Positions 49,801 through 60,000 of a DNA stretch of 64,000 bases are shown here, piece after piece. Positions within the stretch are counted from its first letter, which is position 1. Every line of letters begins with the position of its first letter. The stretch lies in the NCBI RefSeq assembly GCF_024362205.1, contig NZ_CP101462.1, forward strand, positions 1,578,501 to 1,642,500, given 5' to 3'. The translations under genes were made by a program, and so were the position numbers. Origin of the DNA: Exiguobacterium aurantiacum (GTDB lineage: Bacteria; Bacillota; Bacilli; Exiguobacteriales; Exiguobacteriaceae). The notes under the pieces are model-generated. The model was not told the origin of the DNA. It saw nothing but the letters and a program-made list of their open reading frames with translations, and ran no database searches.

Positions 49801-52392
49801 TTATACGCCTTCGTAAGCAGCGTACATGATCTCTTTCAATTCTTCGACGAGCGGCATTTTCGGGTTAGCCGTCGTACATTGGTCTTCGAACGCGTCGACT
49901 GCCATCTTGTCGATTTTCGCGTCGAGGTCCGCTTTCTTGATGCCTTGGGCTTTGAACGAGAGCTTAATGTTCAAGCGCTGACCGAGCTCGATGATCGCTT
50001 GGATGAGCGACTCGACGCCTTCTTCCGTCGTGCTGGCTGGAAGTCCGAGGTAGCGCGCGATTTCAGCGTAACGCTCGTCGGCGATGAATGACTCATATTT
50101 CGGGAACGCCGCGAGTTTCGATGGACGCGTCGCGTTGTAGCGGATGACGTGCGGCATGAGGATTGCGTTCGTCCGTCCGTGTGGGACGTGGAACTCGCCA
50201 CCGATTTTGTGTGCGATCGAGTGGTTGATGCCGAGGAACGCGTTCGCGAACGCCATACCCGCCATTGTCGATGCGTTATGCACTTTCTGACGCGCTTCGG
50301 CGTCACTGCCGTTCTCATACGCTTTCGGGAGATAGTCGAAGATCATCTTCATCGAACGAAGCGCGAGTCCGTCTGTATAATCGTTAGCCATGACCGAGAC
50401 GTACGCTTCGATGGCGTGTGTCAAGACGTCCATACCTGTATCAGCCGTGATCGATGCTGGGACCGTCATGACGAACTCAGGATCGACGATGGCGACGTCT
50501 GGTGTGATCGCATAGTCAGCGATCGGGTATTTGACGTTGCGTTTCTTATCCGTAATAACTGTGAACGGTGTCACTTCAGAACCCGTACCAGATGTCGTCG
50601 GGATGGCGACGAACATCGACTTGTTGCCGAGCGTCGGGAATTTGTACGTCCGTTTGCGGATATCCATGAACTTTTGACGAAGGTTCGAGAACTTCTCTTC
50701 TGGGCGTTCGTAGAAGAGCCACATACCTTTCGCAGCATCCATCGGTGATCCACCACCGAGTGCGATAATCATATCCGGTTGGAAGTGACGCATCGCTTCG
50801 GCACCACGCATGACCGTCTCAACCGATGGGTCTGGCTCGACTTGGTCGAAGATGCGGTACTCGACGCCAGCCGGCAAGTTTTTCACGACTTTATCGGCAA
50901 AACCGAGTTTGACCATCATTTCATCCGTGACGATCATCGCCCGTTTTTTCGATGTGAGCGATTGAAGGTATTGGACCGAGTTTTTCTCAAAGTAAATCTT
51001 TTCAGGGACTTTAAACCATTGCATGTTCACGCGACGTCTCGCCACCTTTTTCACGTTGAGTAGATGTTTCGCCGTCACGTTCTCAGAGACGGAGTTTTTA
51101 CCGTACGACCCACAACCGAGTGTGAGTGATGGTGTCATTTCGTTATAGAGGTCACCGATGCCGCCGTGTGCCGTTGGAGAGTTGACGATGATGCGGCAAG
51201 CTTTCATCCGGAGTCCGAATGCGAGGATGGCGTCGTCGTCAGTCGAGTGGATCGCTGCCGTATGACCGAGACCACCGATTTCAAGCATCTTCTCAGCGAT
51301 CGCGAATCCTTCTTCACGTGATTGGACTTTGTAGGCTCCGAGTACTGGGCTAAGTTTCTCGTGTGAGAGCAACTCTGTCGCACCGACCGTCTCGAGTTCG
51401 GCAATCAAGATCTTCGTGTCGGCTGGGACTGTGAGTCCAGCTTTCTCGGCAATCCAGGCTGCAGGCTTCCCGACGATTTCAGGGTTGACCGCACATGAGT
51501 CTGTTTTAATGACGAGTGTCTCGAGTTTTGCTTTCTCTTCTGGTGAGCAGAAGTAGCAACCGAGCGCCGTCATTTCTGCTTTCACTTCTTCATATACTTC
51601 TTGGTCGACGATGATCGCTTGTTCAGATGCACAGATCATGCCGTTATCAAACGTTTTCGACAAGATGACATCCGAGATGGCACGTTTCACTTTTGCTGTC
51701 TTGTCGATGTAGGCTGGAACGTTACCAGGACCGACGCCGAGTGCCGGTTTACCAGTCGAGTACGCTGATTTGACCATCGCCGCACCGCCTGTTGCGAGGA
51801 CCATGGCGACTCCTGGGTGGTTCATAAGTGCTTTCGTCGCGTCGAGTGACGGTTTTTCAACCCATTGGATCAAATGTTCCGGTGCACCGGCTTCGATGGC
51901 TGCGTCACGGAGGATGCGTGCTGCTTCACTTGAACACTGTTGTGCCGACGGGTGGAAACCGAAGATGATCGGGTTACGTGTTTTGATGGCGATGATTGCT
52001 TTGAACATGGTTGTTGATGTCGGGTTCGTGACCGGTGTGACCCCGGCGACGACACCGACTGGTTCAGCGATGTACGTGATGCCGTTTTGCTCATCGTCTT
52101 CGATGACGCCGACCGTCTTCTCACCACGGAGCGAGTTATAAATATATTCTGTCGCAAAGATGTTTTTGATCATCTTATCTTCAAACACACCGCGACCAGT
52201 TTCTTCATATGCATGTTTAGCGAGTGCGACGTGTTGTTCGAGACCAGCGAGTGCCATCGCTTGAACGATCGCATCGATTTTCTCTTGATCAAACGTCATT
52301 AACGTGTCGAGCGCTGTATGTGCTCGTGTGACGAGCGTGTCGACCATCTGTTCTGCTGATGTTTCCACTACTGCTTTCTCTTTAACTGCCAT
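49801..52392 (-). CDS. adhE: Bifunctional aldehyde-alcohol dehydrogenase
   Basis: 863 aa. The N-terminal half (1-440) is a CoA-acylating acetaldehyde dehydrogenase with the catalytic Cys in DNGMICASEQ; the C-terminal half (450-863) is an iron alcohol dehydrogenase with GGGSPMDAAKGMW and the iron-ligand region HAIEAYVSVMANDYTDGLAL...INHSIAHKIGGEFHVPHGRTNAI. Reduces acetyl-CoA to ethanol during fermentation, using two NADH. SD GAGGAGGAACCTAAC. Upstream carries a Rex-like box and a perfect cre, matching redox and carbon control. Confidence 0.96.
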   Translation of the reverse strand: MAVKEKAVVETSAEQMVDTLVTRAHTALDTLMTFDQEKIDAIVQAMALAGLEQHVALAKHAYEETGRGVFEDKMIKNIFATEYIYNSLRGEKTVGVIEDDEQNGITYIAEPVGVVAGVTPVTNPTSTTMFKAIIAIKTRNPIIFGFHPSAQQCSSEAARILRDAAIEAGAPEHLIQWVEKPSLDATKALMNHPGVAMVLATGGAAMVKSAYSTGKPALGVGPGNVPAYIDKTAKVKRAISDVILSKTFDNGMICASEQAIIVDQEVYEEVKAEMTALGCYFCSPEEKAKLETLVIKTDSCAVNPEIVGKPAAWIAEKAGLTVPADTKILIAELETVGATELLSHEKLSPVLGAYKVQSREEGFAIAEKMLEIGGLGHTAAIHSTDDDAILAFGLRMKACRIIVNSPTAHGGIGDLYNEMTPSLTLGCGSYGKNSVSENVTAKHLLNVKKVARRRVNMQWFKVPEKIYFEKNSVQYLQSLTSKKRAMIVTDEMMVKLGFADKVVKNLPAGVEYRIFDQVEPDPSVETVMRGAEAMRHFQPDMIIALGGGSPMDAAKGMWLFYERPEEKFSNLRQKFMDIRKRTYKFPTLGNKSMFVAIPTTSGTGSEVTPFTVITDKKRNVKYPIADYAITPDVAIVDPEFVMTVPASITADTGMDVLTHAIEAYVSVMANDYTDGLALRSMKMIFDYLPKAYENGSDAEARQKVHNASTMAGMAFANAFLGINHSIAHKIGGEFHVPHGRTNAILMPHVIRYNATRPSKLAAFPKYESFIADERYAEIARYLGLPASTTEEGVESLIQAIIELGQRLNIKLSFKAQGIKKADLDAKIDKMAVDAFEDQCTTANPKMPLVEELKEIMYAAYEGV

Positions 52393-52531
52393 GTTAGGTT
52401 CCTCCTCATGAATGAGAGCTTATACTGCTGACTTGATGGAGAGCACGGGGCGATCAGTGGTTTGATAAGAGTTTGTGCTTTCCTTCACATTCATAGAATA
52501 CAACGTTTTCGGCAATTTGTGCGTGACAACA

Positions 52532-52549
52532 ATGTGAACTCTTTCACAA
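52532..52549. promoter_or_regulatory. Rex-type redox operator upstream of adhE
   Basis: Read on the minus strand: TTGTGAAAGAGTTCACAT, 17 of 18 positions of the inverted repeat TTGTGAA-N4-TTCACAA. Rex represses fermentation genes when NADH is low; adhE is a classic target. Confidence 0.8.
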
Positions 52550-52641
52550 TATTTTTTTTAAGAATGAGGATAGGTCTTGCTTTTTGAGAGGACGCTCAGT
52601 AAAATCGTATGCGTTTTCATGAAAAGATGACGTCTAACAAA

Positions 52642-52655
52642 TGTAAACGCTTACA
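52642..52655. promoter_or_regulatory. Perfect cre site (CcpA) between adhE and marR
   Basis: TGTAAACGCTTACA matches TGWNANCGNTNWCA at every position and is nearly palindromic. It lies 250 bases from the adhE start and 117 from marR, so either gene may be the target. Confidence 0.75.
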
Positions 52656-52771
52656 TATAATATGACGCTTGTTTGTCCGATGTGCTGTGTGATTTGTCAC
52701 GTGTCAAGGATTGGTCGTCCACCCCGCCCTCGGTCGTGTATAATGAAGAAAGAACCTAATTAGGAAGTGAC

Positions 52772-53224
52772 ATGACTATGCCGAGACAAGACGCAGCCGA
52801 TCAGTTCGTGAAACTGATCCCATTAATCCGTAGGAAGTTGTTACGCCGTTCCGACCTCCCGCAAATCCCAAACTTGAACTTTTCCCACTTTCATCTGCTC
52901 ATGCTGATTGAAGATGAAGGCGCCGTGACGAATGGACACATCAGCGAGACGTTATCGATCGCACCGCCGAACGTGACGCCGCTCATCACGAAGCTCGTCG
53001 ACGAGGGCTACATCACCCGCGTCCCGGACGAGCGTGACCGCCGCGTCATCTGGAATCAGTTGACCGACAAAGGTGAGCTCGTGCTTCGCGAGCGTCGTGA
53101 CTCGTTTCGACGCTTGTTCGAGGACCGCCTCGCTTTTTTAGACGAGGAAGAGACAGATCGATTGATTGACAGCTTGAAGACGTTGACGGAGATCGTCGAG
53201 AAGATGGATAAGAGCGAGGGATGA
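52772..53224 (+). CDS. MarR-family transcriptional regulator
   Basis: 150 aa. Winged helix with ISETLSIAPPNVTPLITKLVDEGYITRVPDERDRRVIWNQLTDKGE, the MarR recognition helix and the DxRD wing; flanking helices form the dimer interface. Ligand unknown. SD AGGAAGTGAC. Divergent from adhE across a shared control region, so adhE or itself could be the target. Confidence 0.88.
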   Translation: MTMPRQDAADQFVKLIPLIRRKLLRRSDLPQIPNLNFSHFHLLMLIEDEGAVTNGHISETLSIAPPNVTPLITKLVDEGYITRVPDERDRRVIWNQLTDKGELVLRERRDSFRRLFEDRLAFLDEEETDRLIDSLKTLTEIVEKMDKSEG

Positions 53225-53303
53225 TTTTTGCTCGTCAATATCCACGTCTTCTTATATAATCGAGGATGAATCAATCGAACAATGGAAAGAGAGATGACAT
53301 GTA

Positions 53304-54014
53304 ATGGGTCGTAAATGGAACAACATTAAAGAGAAAAAAGCGTCAAAAGACGCCAATACGAGTCGCATCTATGCGAAGTTCGGCCGTGAAATCTACGTAG
53401 CCGCCCGCCAAGGGGAACCAGATCCAGAATCAAACCAAGCGCTCAAGTTCGTCGTCGAACGGGCGAAGACGTACAACGTCCCTCGCGCCATCATCGACCG
53501 CGCCATCGACAAGGCGAAAGGCGGCGACGAAGAGAACTTCGATGAACTCCGCTATGAAGGGTTCGGACCGAACGGCTCGATGCTCATCGTCGACACGCTC
53601 ACGAACAACGTCAACCGGACGGCGTCTGAAGTCCGCGCCGCTTTCGGCAAAAACGGCGGCAACATGGGTGTCAGCGGATCGGTCGCCTACATGTTTGACG
53701 CGACGGCCGTCATCGGTGTCAGCGGCATGAGCGCCGACGACGTACTTGAACTCATGATGGAGCATGACCTCGACGTTCGTGACGTTATCGAAGAAGATGA
53801 AACGATCATCGTCTATGCGGAGCCAGAAGCGTTCCACGCCGTCCAGACCGCGTTCCAAGCGGCGGGCATCGAGACGTTCGAAGTCGCCGAGTTGACGATG
53901 TTGCCACAAAACGAGATCGCCCTCGACGACGAATCGAAGGAACAGTTTGAAAAACTGCTCGACGTCCTCGAAGATCTCGAAGACGTGCGCCAGGTGTACC
54001 ATAACGTTGAATGA
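53304..54014 (+). CDS. YebC/PmpR family protein (YeeI-like)
   Basis: 236 aa. Typical start [74 protein letters not shown] and [38 protein letters not shown]. The family acts as transcription regulators or, as shown more recently for YebC-type proteins, helps ribosomes at proline-rich stretches. This is the shorter Bacillota branch (B. subtilis YeeI). SD AAAGAGAGATGACATGTA is loose. Confidence 0.9.
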   Translation: MGRKWNNIKEKKASKDANTSRIYAKFGREIYVAARQGEPDPESNQALKFVVERAKTYNVPRAIIDRAIDKAKGGDEENFDELRYEGFGPNGSMLIVDTLTNNVNRTASEVRAAFGKNGGNMGVSGSVAYMFDATAVIGVSGMSADDVLELMMEHDLDVRDVIEEDETIIVYAEPEAFHAVQTAFQAAGIETFEVAELTMLPQNEIALDDESKEQFEKLLDVLEDLEDVRQVYHNVE

Positions 54015-54024
54015 TCATGAACGA

Positions 54025-54056
54025 GCGATAACTTTTCGGAGTTATCGCTTTTTTTG
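54025..54056 (+). terminator. Intrinsic terminator
   Basis: GCGATAACT / AGTTATCGC hairpin followed by T7. Confidence 0.9.
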
Positions 54057-54162
54057 AACAATCGATTTGACAACCCGAAACACGTATGTTAAATTTCAAA
54101 AGTCTTTATCATATTAAAGTGATAACAAGAGAAAGAGTTTTGAAAGAAAGGTGTTGGAATTG

Positions 54163-55482
54163 ATGAATGCTGTCTTATTAGCTGTTATCGTATTATTCGC
54201 GCTCGCGATCAGTCGAGTGCACATCGTCTTGTCGCTCATCCTCGCCGCAATCGTCGGTGGTCTCGTCGGAGGTCTCGGGTTCAACGACACGTTGACCGCC
54301 TTCAGTGACGGTCTTGGCGGAGGGGCTACCATCGCCCTCAGTTACGCGTTGCTCGGTGCGTTTGCCGTCGGTCTATCAAAAACGGGACTCCCGGATGTCC
54401 TGGCTGAAAAATTGATCGGCATGTCAGGTCGCGACGTCACCGGTAAGAGCGTGGCGCGCGTCAAGGCGCTATTGCTATCGTTCCTCTTATTACTAGCCAT
54501 CAGTTCGCAGAACGCTTTACCGATTCACATCGCGTTCATCCCGATCGTCATCCCGCCGCTCCTCGTGCTGTTTAACGAGTTGAAGCTCGACCGCCGGCTC
54601 GTGGCGACAATCCTCACGTTCGGTCTCGTCACGCCGTATATGTTACTTCCGGTCGGATTCGGCGGCATTTACTTGAATGAGATTTTGCTGCCGAACGTGG
54701 AAACGAACGGCATGGCCGTCGGTGATGTCAATATTGTCAGCATCATGGCCATCCCGGCGCTCGGGATGCTCGTCGGTCTCATCACTGCCTTCTTCCACTA
54801 CCGGAAGCCGCGGACGTACGATACGATTCAACTCGGTCCTACCGACTATGAAATTCGGACGTTGAGCCCGCTCAAGATTTGGCTCACCGCCGCCGTCGTC
54901 CTCGTCGTGCTCATCGTTCAACTTCAGACCGAATCGATGATCGCCTCGGCCGTCTCAGGACTCATACTGTTGACGTTGCTTCGCCTCATCCCTTGGTCAG
55001 AGGCGGACGACATCTTCACGAGCGGCATGCGCATGATGGCTTTCATCGGCTTCGTCATGATCGCAGCGAGCGGTTTTGCCGCCGTCATCCGCGCGACCGG
55101 TGCCATCGATCCGCTCGTCAGTGGTGCAAGCGGCATCATGGGCGACTCACAATTTGTCGCCGCGCTCGTCATGCTCCTCGTCGGACTCGTGATCACGCTA
55201 GGAATCGGTTCGAGTTTCTCGACGATTCCAATCATCGCGGCCATCTTCGTCCCGCTTTGCATCCAATACGGTTTCTCTGTCGAGGCGACAATCGCCATCA
55301 TCGGTACGGCCGGGGCACTCGGTGACGCCGGTAGCCCGGCGAGTGACTCGACGCTCGGACCAACGAGCGGCTTGAACGCCGACGGTCAACACGACCACTT
55401 GCGTGAGACGGTATGGCCGACGTTCCTCCACTACAACATCCCGCTCATCGTCTTCGGCTTGATTGCCGCCATGGTGTTGTAA
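54163..55482 (+). CDS. Na+/H+ antiporter-family permease (YuiF-like)
   Basis: 439 aa from the ATG at 54163 (the frame opens at GTG 54151; SD GAAAGG favours the region 54160-54163). About eleven TM helices. Conserved pieces include LGGGATIALSYALLGAFAVGLSKTGL and, near the C-terminus, GTAGALGDAGSPASDSTLGPTSGLNADGQHDH. Belongs to the Na_H_antiporter/NhaC-like group of B. subtilis YuiF, for which an amino-acid (histidine) transport role has also been proposed. Substrate unsettled. Confidence 0.85.
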   Translation: MNAVLLAVIVLFALAISRVHIVLSLILAAIVGGLVGGLGFNDTLTAFSDGLGGGATIALSYALLGAFAVGLSKTGLPDVLAEKLIGMSGRDVTGKSVARVKALLLSFLLLLAISSQNALPIHIAFIPIVIPPLLVLFNELKLDRRLVATILTFGLVTPYMLLPVGFGGIYLNEILLPNVETNGMAVGDVNIVSIMAIPALGMLVGLITAFFHYRKPRTYDTIQLGPTDYEIRTLSPLKIWLTAAVVLVVLIVQLQTESMIASAVSGLILLTLLRLIPWSEADDIFTSGMRMMAFIGFVMIAASGFAAVIRATGAIDPLVSGASGIMGDSQFVAALVMLLVGLVITLGIGSSFSTIPIIAAIFVPLCIQYGFSVEATIAIIGTAGALGDAGSPASDSTLGPTSGLNADGQHDHLRETVWPTFLHYNIPLIVFGLIAAMVL

Positions 55483-55575
55483 TCACTTCCGATTGCGCCG
55501 CGCATAAATCGTGCCGAGCAAGACGAGCACGAGTAAAAACCAAATCCCGGTATACATGAGGATTTCTATAATCAT
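55483..55575 (-). CDS. 30-aa single-pass membrane peptide
   Basis: Reads MIIEILMYTGIWFLLVLVLL then GTIYARRNRK. One helix (3-23) and a strongly basic tail, preceded by a perfect SD AGGAGGAGTCAGAG. Its design resembles the 31-aa peptide at 2444. Its 3' end abuts the antiporter stop on the opposite strand. No family recognised. Confidence 0.6.
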   Translation of the reverse strand: MIIEILMYTGIWFLLVLVLLGTIYARRNRK

Positions 55576-55601
55576 CTCTGACTCCTCCTAAATGTCCATG
55601 T

Positions 55602-55633
55602 AAAAAGGAGCGACGAATTCGTCGCTCCTTTTT
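55602..55633. terminator. Terminator of the glutamate synthase operon
   Basis: Perfect palindrome AAAAAGGAGCGACG / CGTCGCTCCTTTTT centred on AATT, just after the gltD stop on the minus strand. Confidence 0.92.
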
Positions 55634-57083
55634 ATGATGAAGTTTTTAGCTGTTGTTGACAAGTGTTCAAGTATCCGTCGACGGTATCCGCGACTTCGCG
55701 ACCTTCTCGGATTGCCCAAACAATCAAACTTTGTCCCCGTCGCGCATCCCCTGCGACAAACACACCCTCGACGTTCGACGTATAGTCATGGTTCGCCTCG
55801 ATGCCGACCTTACGGAGCTCTCGCTCTGGTCGTTCGAACCCGATGGCGACAAGCACGAGATCGGCCGGATACGTCTCGACCGAACCGTCGACGACGAAGA
55901 ACGTCGCCTGTCCGTCCGGTTTGACGATTTTCTCCATCCGTTCCGTCTCAATACCGACGATACGATCCCCTTCTTTGATGACTCGGTTCGAGCGAATCAA
56001 ATACGTGCGCGGGTCACGGTCGAAGTGTTCGATCGCTTCCGCATAGGCGTAATCGGTCGATAACGTGTCCGGTTGGAGCGGCCATGGCTTCTCCGGTGCC
56101 CGGAACATACCTTTCTCCGGGTGTTTCCCGAACTGCGTCACTGACTTGGCGCCTTGACGGATCGCCGTCGCTACGCAGTCCGCGCCCGTGTCCCCGCCAC
56201 CGATGACGATGACGTCTTTTCCGTTCGCGTCATATCGGGCGTCGAGCGATTTCCCGCCGAGCGTACGCGTCGCTTCGGTCAAATAATCCATCGCCGGCTC
56301 GACGCCTGTGGCATCATCCCCATCGATGCCAAGCGTCCGTTGTTTCTGTGCGCCCGTCGCAAGAATGACGGCATCGTACGTGTGACGGAGTGACTCAATC
56401 GTCACGTCGGTTCCGACGTTGAAGCCCGTCTTGAAGCGAATCCCCTCCGCCTCGAGCAGACGTACACGACGCCGGACGACGTCTTTCTCGAGCTTCATGT
56501 TCGGGATGCCATAGAACAACAGCCCGCCCGCCTCGTCCGCTTTCTCATAAATCGTGACCGCATGGCCGAGCTGGTTCAATTGATCGGCCGCCGCGAGTCC
56601 GGCCGGCCCGCTGCCAATGATGGCGACACGATGTCCGGTCCGTTTCTTGACGTGACGCGGCTTGACCCAACCTTCCTCGAACGCCCGATCGATGATCGTC
56701 CGTTCGATCGATTTGATGGCGACCGGATCCTCACTGATGCCGAGCGTACACGACCCTTCACACGGGGCCGGACAGACACGTCCCGTAAACTCCGGGAAAT
56801 TGTTCGTCTCCATCAATCGTTCGTAAGCACGATACCAATCTTGGTCCGAGACGAGCTTGTTCCACTCGGGAATCAAGTTATGAATCGGACAGCCGATCGT
56901 CTCTTGGCCGATCATGTCCCCGACGTGACAGAACGGGGTGCCGCAATCCATGCAGCGCTCGGCTTGTTTGACGATTGGTTCGTCTTCCATCCGAGACGCG
57001 TATTCATTGTAATCATGAATCCGTTCAAGGACAGAGCGTTCAGGTAATGTCTGTCGTGGGATATCGATAAATTTATGTCTCAT
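55632..57083 (-). CDS. gltD: Glutamate synthase small (NADPH) subunit
   Basis: 483 aa. N-terminal Fe-S domain with CMDCGTPFCHVG and later CPIHNLIPEW; FAD-binding VAIIGSGPAGLAAADQL; NADPH-binding VIVIGGGDTGADCV; C-terminal GVFVAGDARRGQSLIVWAIREGRE. Passes electrons from NADPH to the large subunit. Its ATG overlaps the gltB stop (ATGA at 57080-57083), so the subunits are made in step. B. subtilis calls it gltB. Confidence 0.95.
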   Translation of the reverse strand: MRHKFIDIPRQTLPERSVLERIHDYNEYASRMEDEPIVKQAERCMDCGTPFCHVGDMIGQETIGCPIHNLIPEWNKLVSDQDWYRAYERLMETNNFPEFTGRVCPAPCEGSCTLGISEDPVAIKSIERTIIDRAFEEGWVKPRHVKKRTGHRVAIIGSGPAGLAAADQLNQLGHAVTIYEKADEAGGLLFYGIPNMKLEKDVVRRRVRLLEAEGIRFKTGFNVGTDVTIESLRHTYDAVILATGAQKQRTLGIDGDDATGVEPAMDYLTEATRTLGGKSLDARYDANGKDVIVIGGGDTGADCVATAIRQGAKSVTQFGKHPEKGMFRAPEKPWPLQPDTLSTDYAYAEAIEHFDRDPRTYLIRSNRVIKEGDRIVGIETERMEKIVKPDGQATFFVVDGSVETYPADLVLVAIGFERPERELRKVGIEANHDYTSNVEGVFVAGDARRGQSLIVWAIREGREVADTVDGYLNTCQQQLKTSS

Positions 57084-60000
57084 ACTCCCCCTCCTTCAGT
57101 CACGACACGGAATAGTTCGAGGGCGCGGTCGGCGTCACTCAATTCCGGACGCGTCGCCTCGATGTGACGCATGACGTCAAGCACGTTCGCATAGTCACGC
57201 GGTACGATTTTGACGAAGCGTTTGCGTTCTTGGTCGAACGCCTCGAGCACGGCTCTCGCTTTGACACTGTCCGTATGGAACTGGTGCATCTCGAGTAGCG
57301 CGTAAATCTGTTCGGCATCCTCGTCGGTCAACTCACGGTCGACCGAGACGAGCTCTTCGTTGACGAGTTGTTCGTACGCTTGGTCCCCGTACAGATAGGC
57401 GACCCCGCCCGACATCCCGGCCCCAAAGTTGCGTCCGACACCCCCAAGGACAACGACCGTGCCACCGGTCATATACTCACAGCCATGGTCGCCGACGCCT
57501 TCAGTCACGGCGACGGCACCGGAGTTCCGGACGGCAAACCGTTCTCCAACATGACCGTTGAAGAATGCCATCCCCGACGTCGCGCCATACAGACAGACGT
57601 TCCCAGCGATGACTTGTTCGCTCTCTTCAAACGGGGCATGTTTCTCGGCGATGACGGCGAGCTTTCCGCCGCTCAAACCTTTCCCGACGTAATCATTCGC
57701 GTCGCCGATGACCGAGATCGTGATCCCGTTCGGCAGGAACGCCCCTAAGCTTTGGCCGGCCGATCCGCTGAGGCGAAGTGAAATCGTATCCTCGGCGAGA
57801 CCGACGTTGCCATGCACTTTCGTCACTTCATGCCCGAGCATCGTCCCGACGGCGCGGTCCGTGTTGCGGACGCGGCCGACGAAGAACGTCGGTTGAAGCG
57901 ACTTGATCGAGCGTGATACGGCCGGGATCAGTTTGCGATGGTCGTACGACTGATAGGCCGGATGCGGCAGTTCCTCTTTTTCCGGCAACGCCGTCGGAAT
58001 CGATAGCATCGGTGCCAAATCAAGTGTTCTCGCTTTCGGATGTTCTTGTTTCCAGACGCTTTCCTCTAACAAATCGGTCCGGCCGATGACGTCACGGAGC
58101 GATTTCGCGCCGAGCGAGGCTAAAATCTCCCGCACGTCTTCGGCGAGGAACGTCATCAAGTTGACGACGTGTTCGGGTTTGCCCATGAACTTCGCGCGCA
58201 AAGCGGGGTCTTGTGTGGCGACACCGACCGGACACGTGTCGAGGTGACACGCCCGCATCATGATACAGCCAAGGACGACGAGCGGCGCCGTCGCGAACGC
58301 GTATTCTTCGGCGCCGAAGATGGCGGCGAGGACGATATCACGTCCAGTCATGAGCTTACCGTCGGTCTCGAGCGTGACGCGGCCTCGGAGTCCGTTCAAC
58401 GCGAGCGTCTGGTGCGTCTCGAGCAGACCGAGCTCCCACGGGAGTCCCGTATGCTTGATTGATGTCCGTGGTGACGCCCCGGTCCCTCCGTCATAGCCAC
58501 TGATGACGATCGTGTCGGCGTTCGCCTTGGCGACACCGGCGGCGATCGTCCCGACGCCTGACTTCGAGACGAGTTTGACACTGATTTTTGCGTTCGGGTT
58601 GACGTGCTTCAAGTCGAAGATGAGTTGGGCCAAATCTTCAATCGAATAGATGTCATGGTGTGGCGGTGGCGAGATGAGTCCGACGCCTGGGACAGAGCCG
58701 CGCACTTCGGCGACCCATGGATATACTTTGTTCCCAGGCAATTGTCCACCCTCACCCGGCTTCGCACCTTGCGCCATCTTGATTTGAATCTCATCGGCGT
58801 GATACAAATATTCGGCCGTCACACCGAAACGACCACTCGCGACTTGCTTGATGCGACTGACGCGTTCACTACCGTCCTCATCAGGGGTGAACCGATTCCG
58901 GTCCTCCCCGCCTTCCCCTGAGTTGCTCTTGCCGCCGATTTGGTTCATAGCGATGGCGAGCGTCTCGTGGGCTTCTTTCGAAAGGGAACCGAACGACATC
59001 GCCCCCGTCTTGAAGCGGCTGACGATCGAGGCGACCGATTCGACTTCGTCGAGCGGGACGGCATCCTGCTGTTTAAACGCGAACAATTGACGCAAGAATT
59101 GGCCTGACGATTCGTGGAGTTTGACGTAAGCGTCATAATACCGGCGCTCGTTCTCACGGCAGGCACGCTGGAGCAAGTGAATCGTCTTCGGGTTGAAGGC
59201 GTGCTCTTCCCCGTCGGCGCGCCATTGGAAGTCGGCTCCGGCCTCGAGCGGTCGTTCGCGCTTATAGGCGGATTCATGCTGCCGGCGCGACTCTTCCTCG
59301 AGTTCGGTGAAACCGACACCGGACAATTGTGACGTCGTTCCTCGGAAATGGCGTTCAATCAAGGCACGGTCAATGCCGACCGCCTCAAAGATTTGTGCCC
59401 CGCGATAACTTTGCACGGTCGAGATCCCCATCTTTGACATGATCTTGACGATACCGTCGACCGACGCCGTCTGATAGCGGCGGACCGACTCGTCGAACGA
59501 ATAGGACAGTTGACCGGCCTCGACCACCTCGGCAATCGTCGCATAGGCGAGATACGGATAAACAGCATCGGCTCCGTACCCAATCAAGGCGGCCGCTTGG
59601 TGGACTTCTCGTACTTCGCCACTTTCGGCGACAAGACTGCACGACGCGCGAAGGTTGACGCGAATCAAGTGTTGGTGGACGGCGCTCAAGACGAGGAGCG
59701 ATGGCATCGCCAACAAGTTTTCGTTCATGTCACGATCCGACAAGACGATGACTTCAGCCCCATCGCGGACGAGCCCTTCGACACGTTCGAACAACGTCTC
59801 AAGGGCAGCCTCGAGGTCGTGAACGTATGTCGTCTCGACCCGTTCGACGCGAAGCGTCTCGTTCACTTGTTCGATCGCGGCCGCATCGAGGAACGGATGT
59901 TTGAGCCAGACACGACGGGCGTGACCGCGACCGGTGTGGACCGGGTTCGCTTGAGGCCCAAGCCACGTAAATGTCGCCGTGACAATTTTCTCTCGCAACG

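Larger units (their letters stand above)
52393..52771. promoter_or_regulatory. Long adhE/marR divergent regulatory region
   Basis: 379 bases with no gene. Contains the Rex box (52532-52549), a cre site (52642-52655), a second short inverted repeat (TTGTGCGTGACAA, 52517-52529) and TATAAT for the marR gene (52739-52744). The adhE leader is long. No riboswitch or small ORF with an SD seen. Confidence 0.7.
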
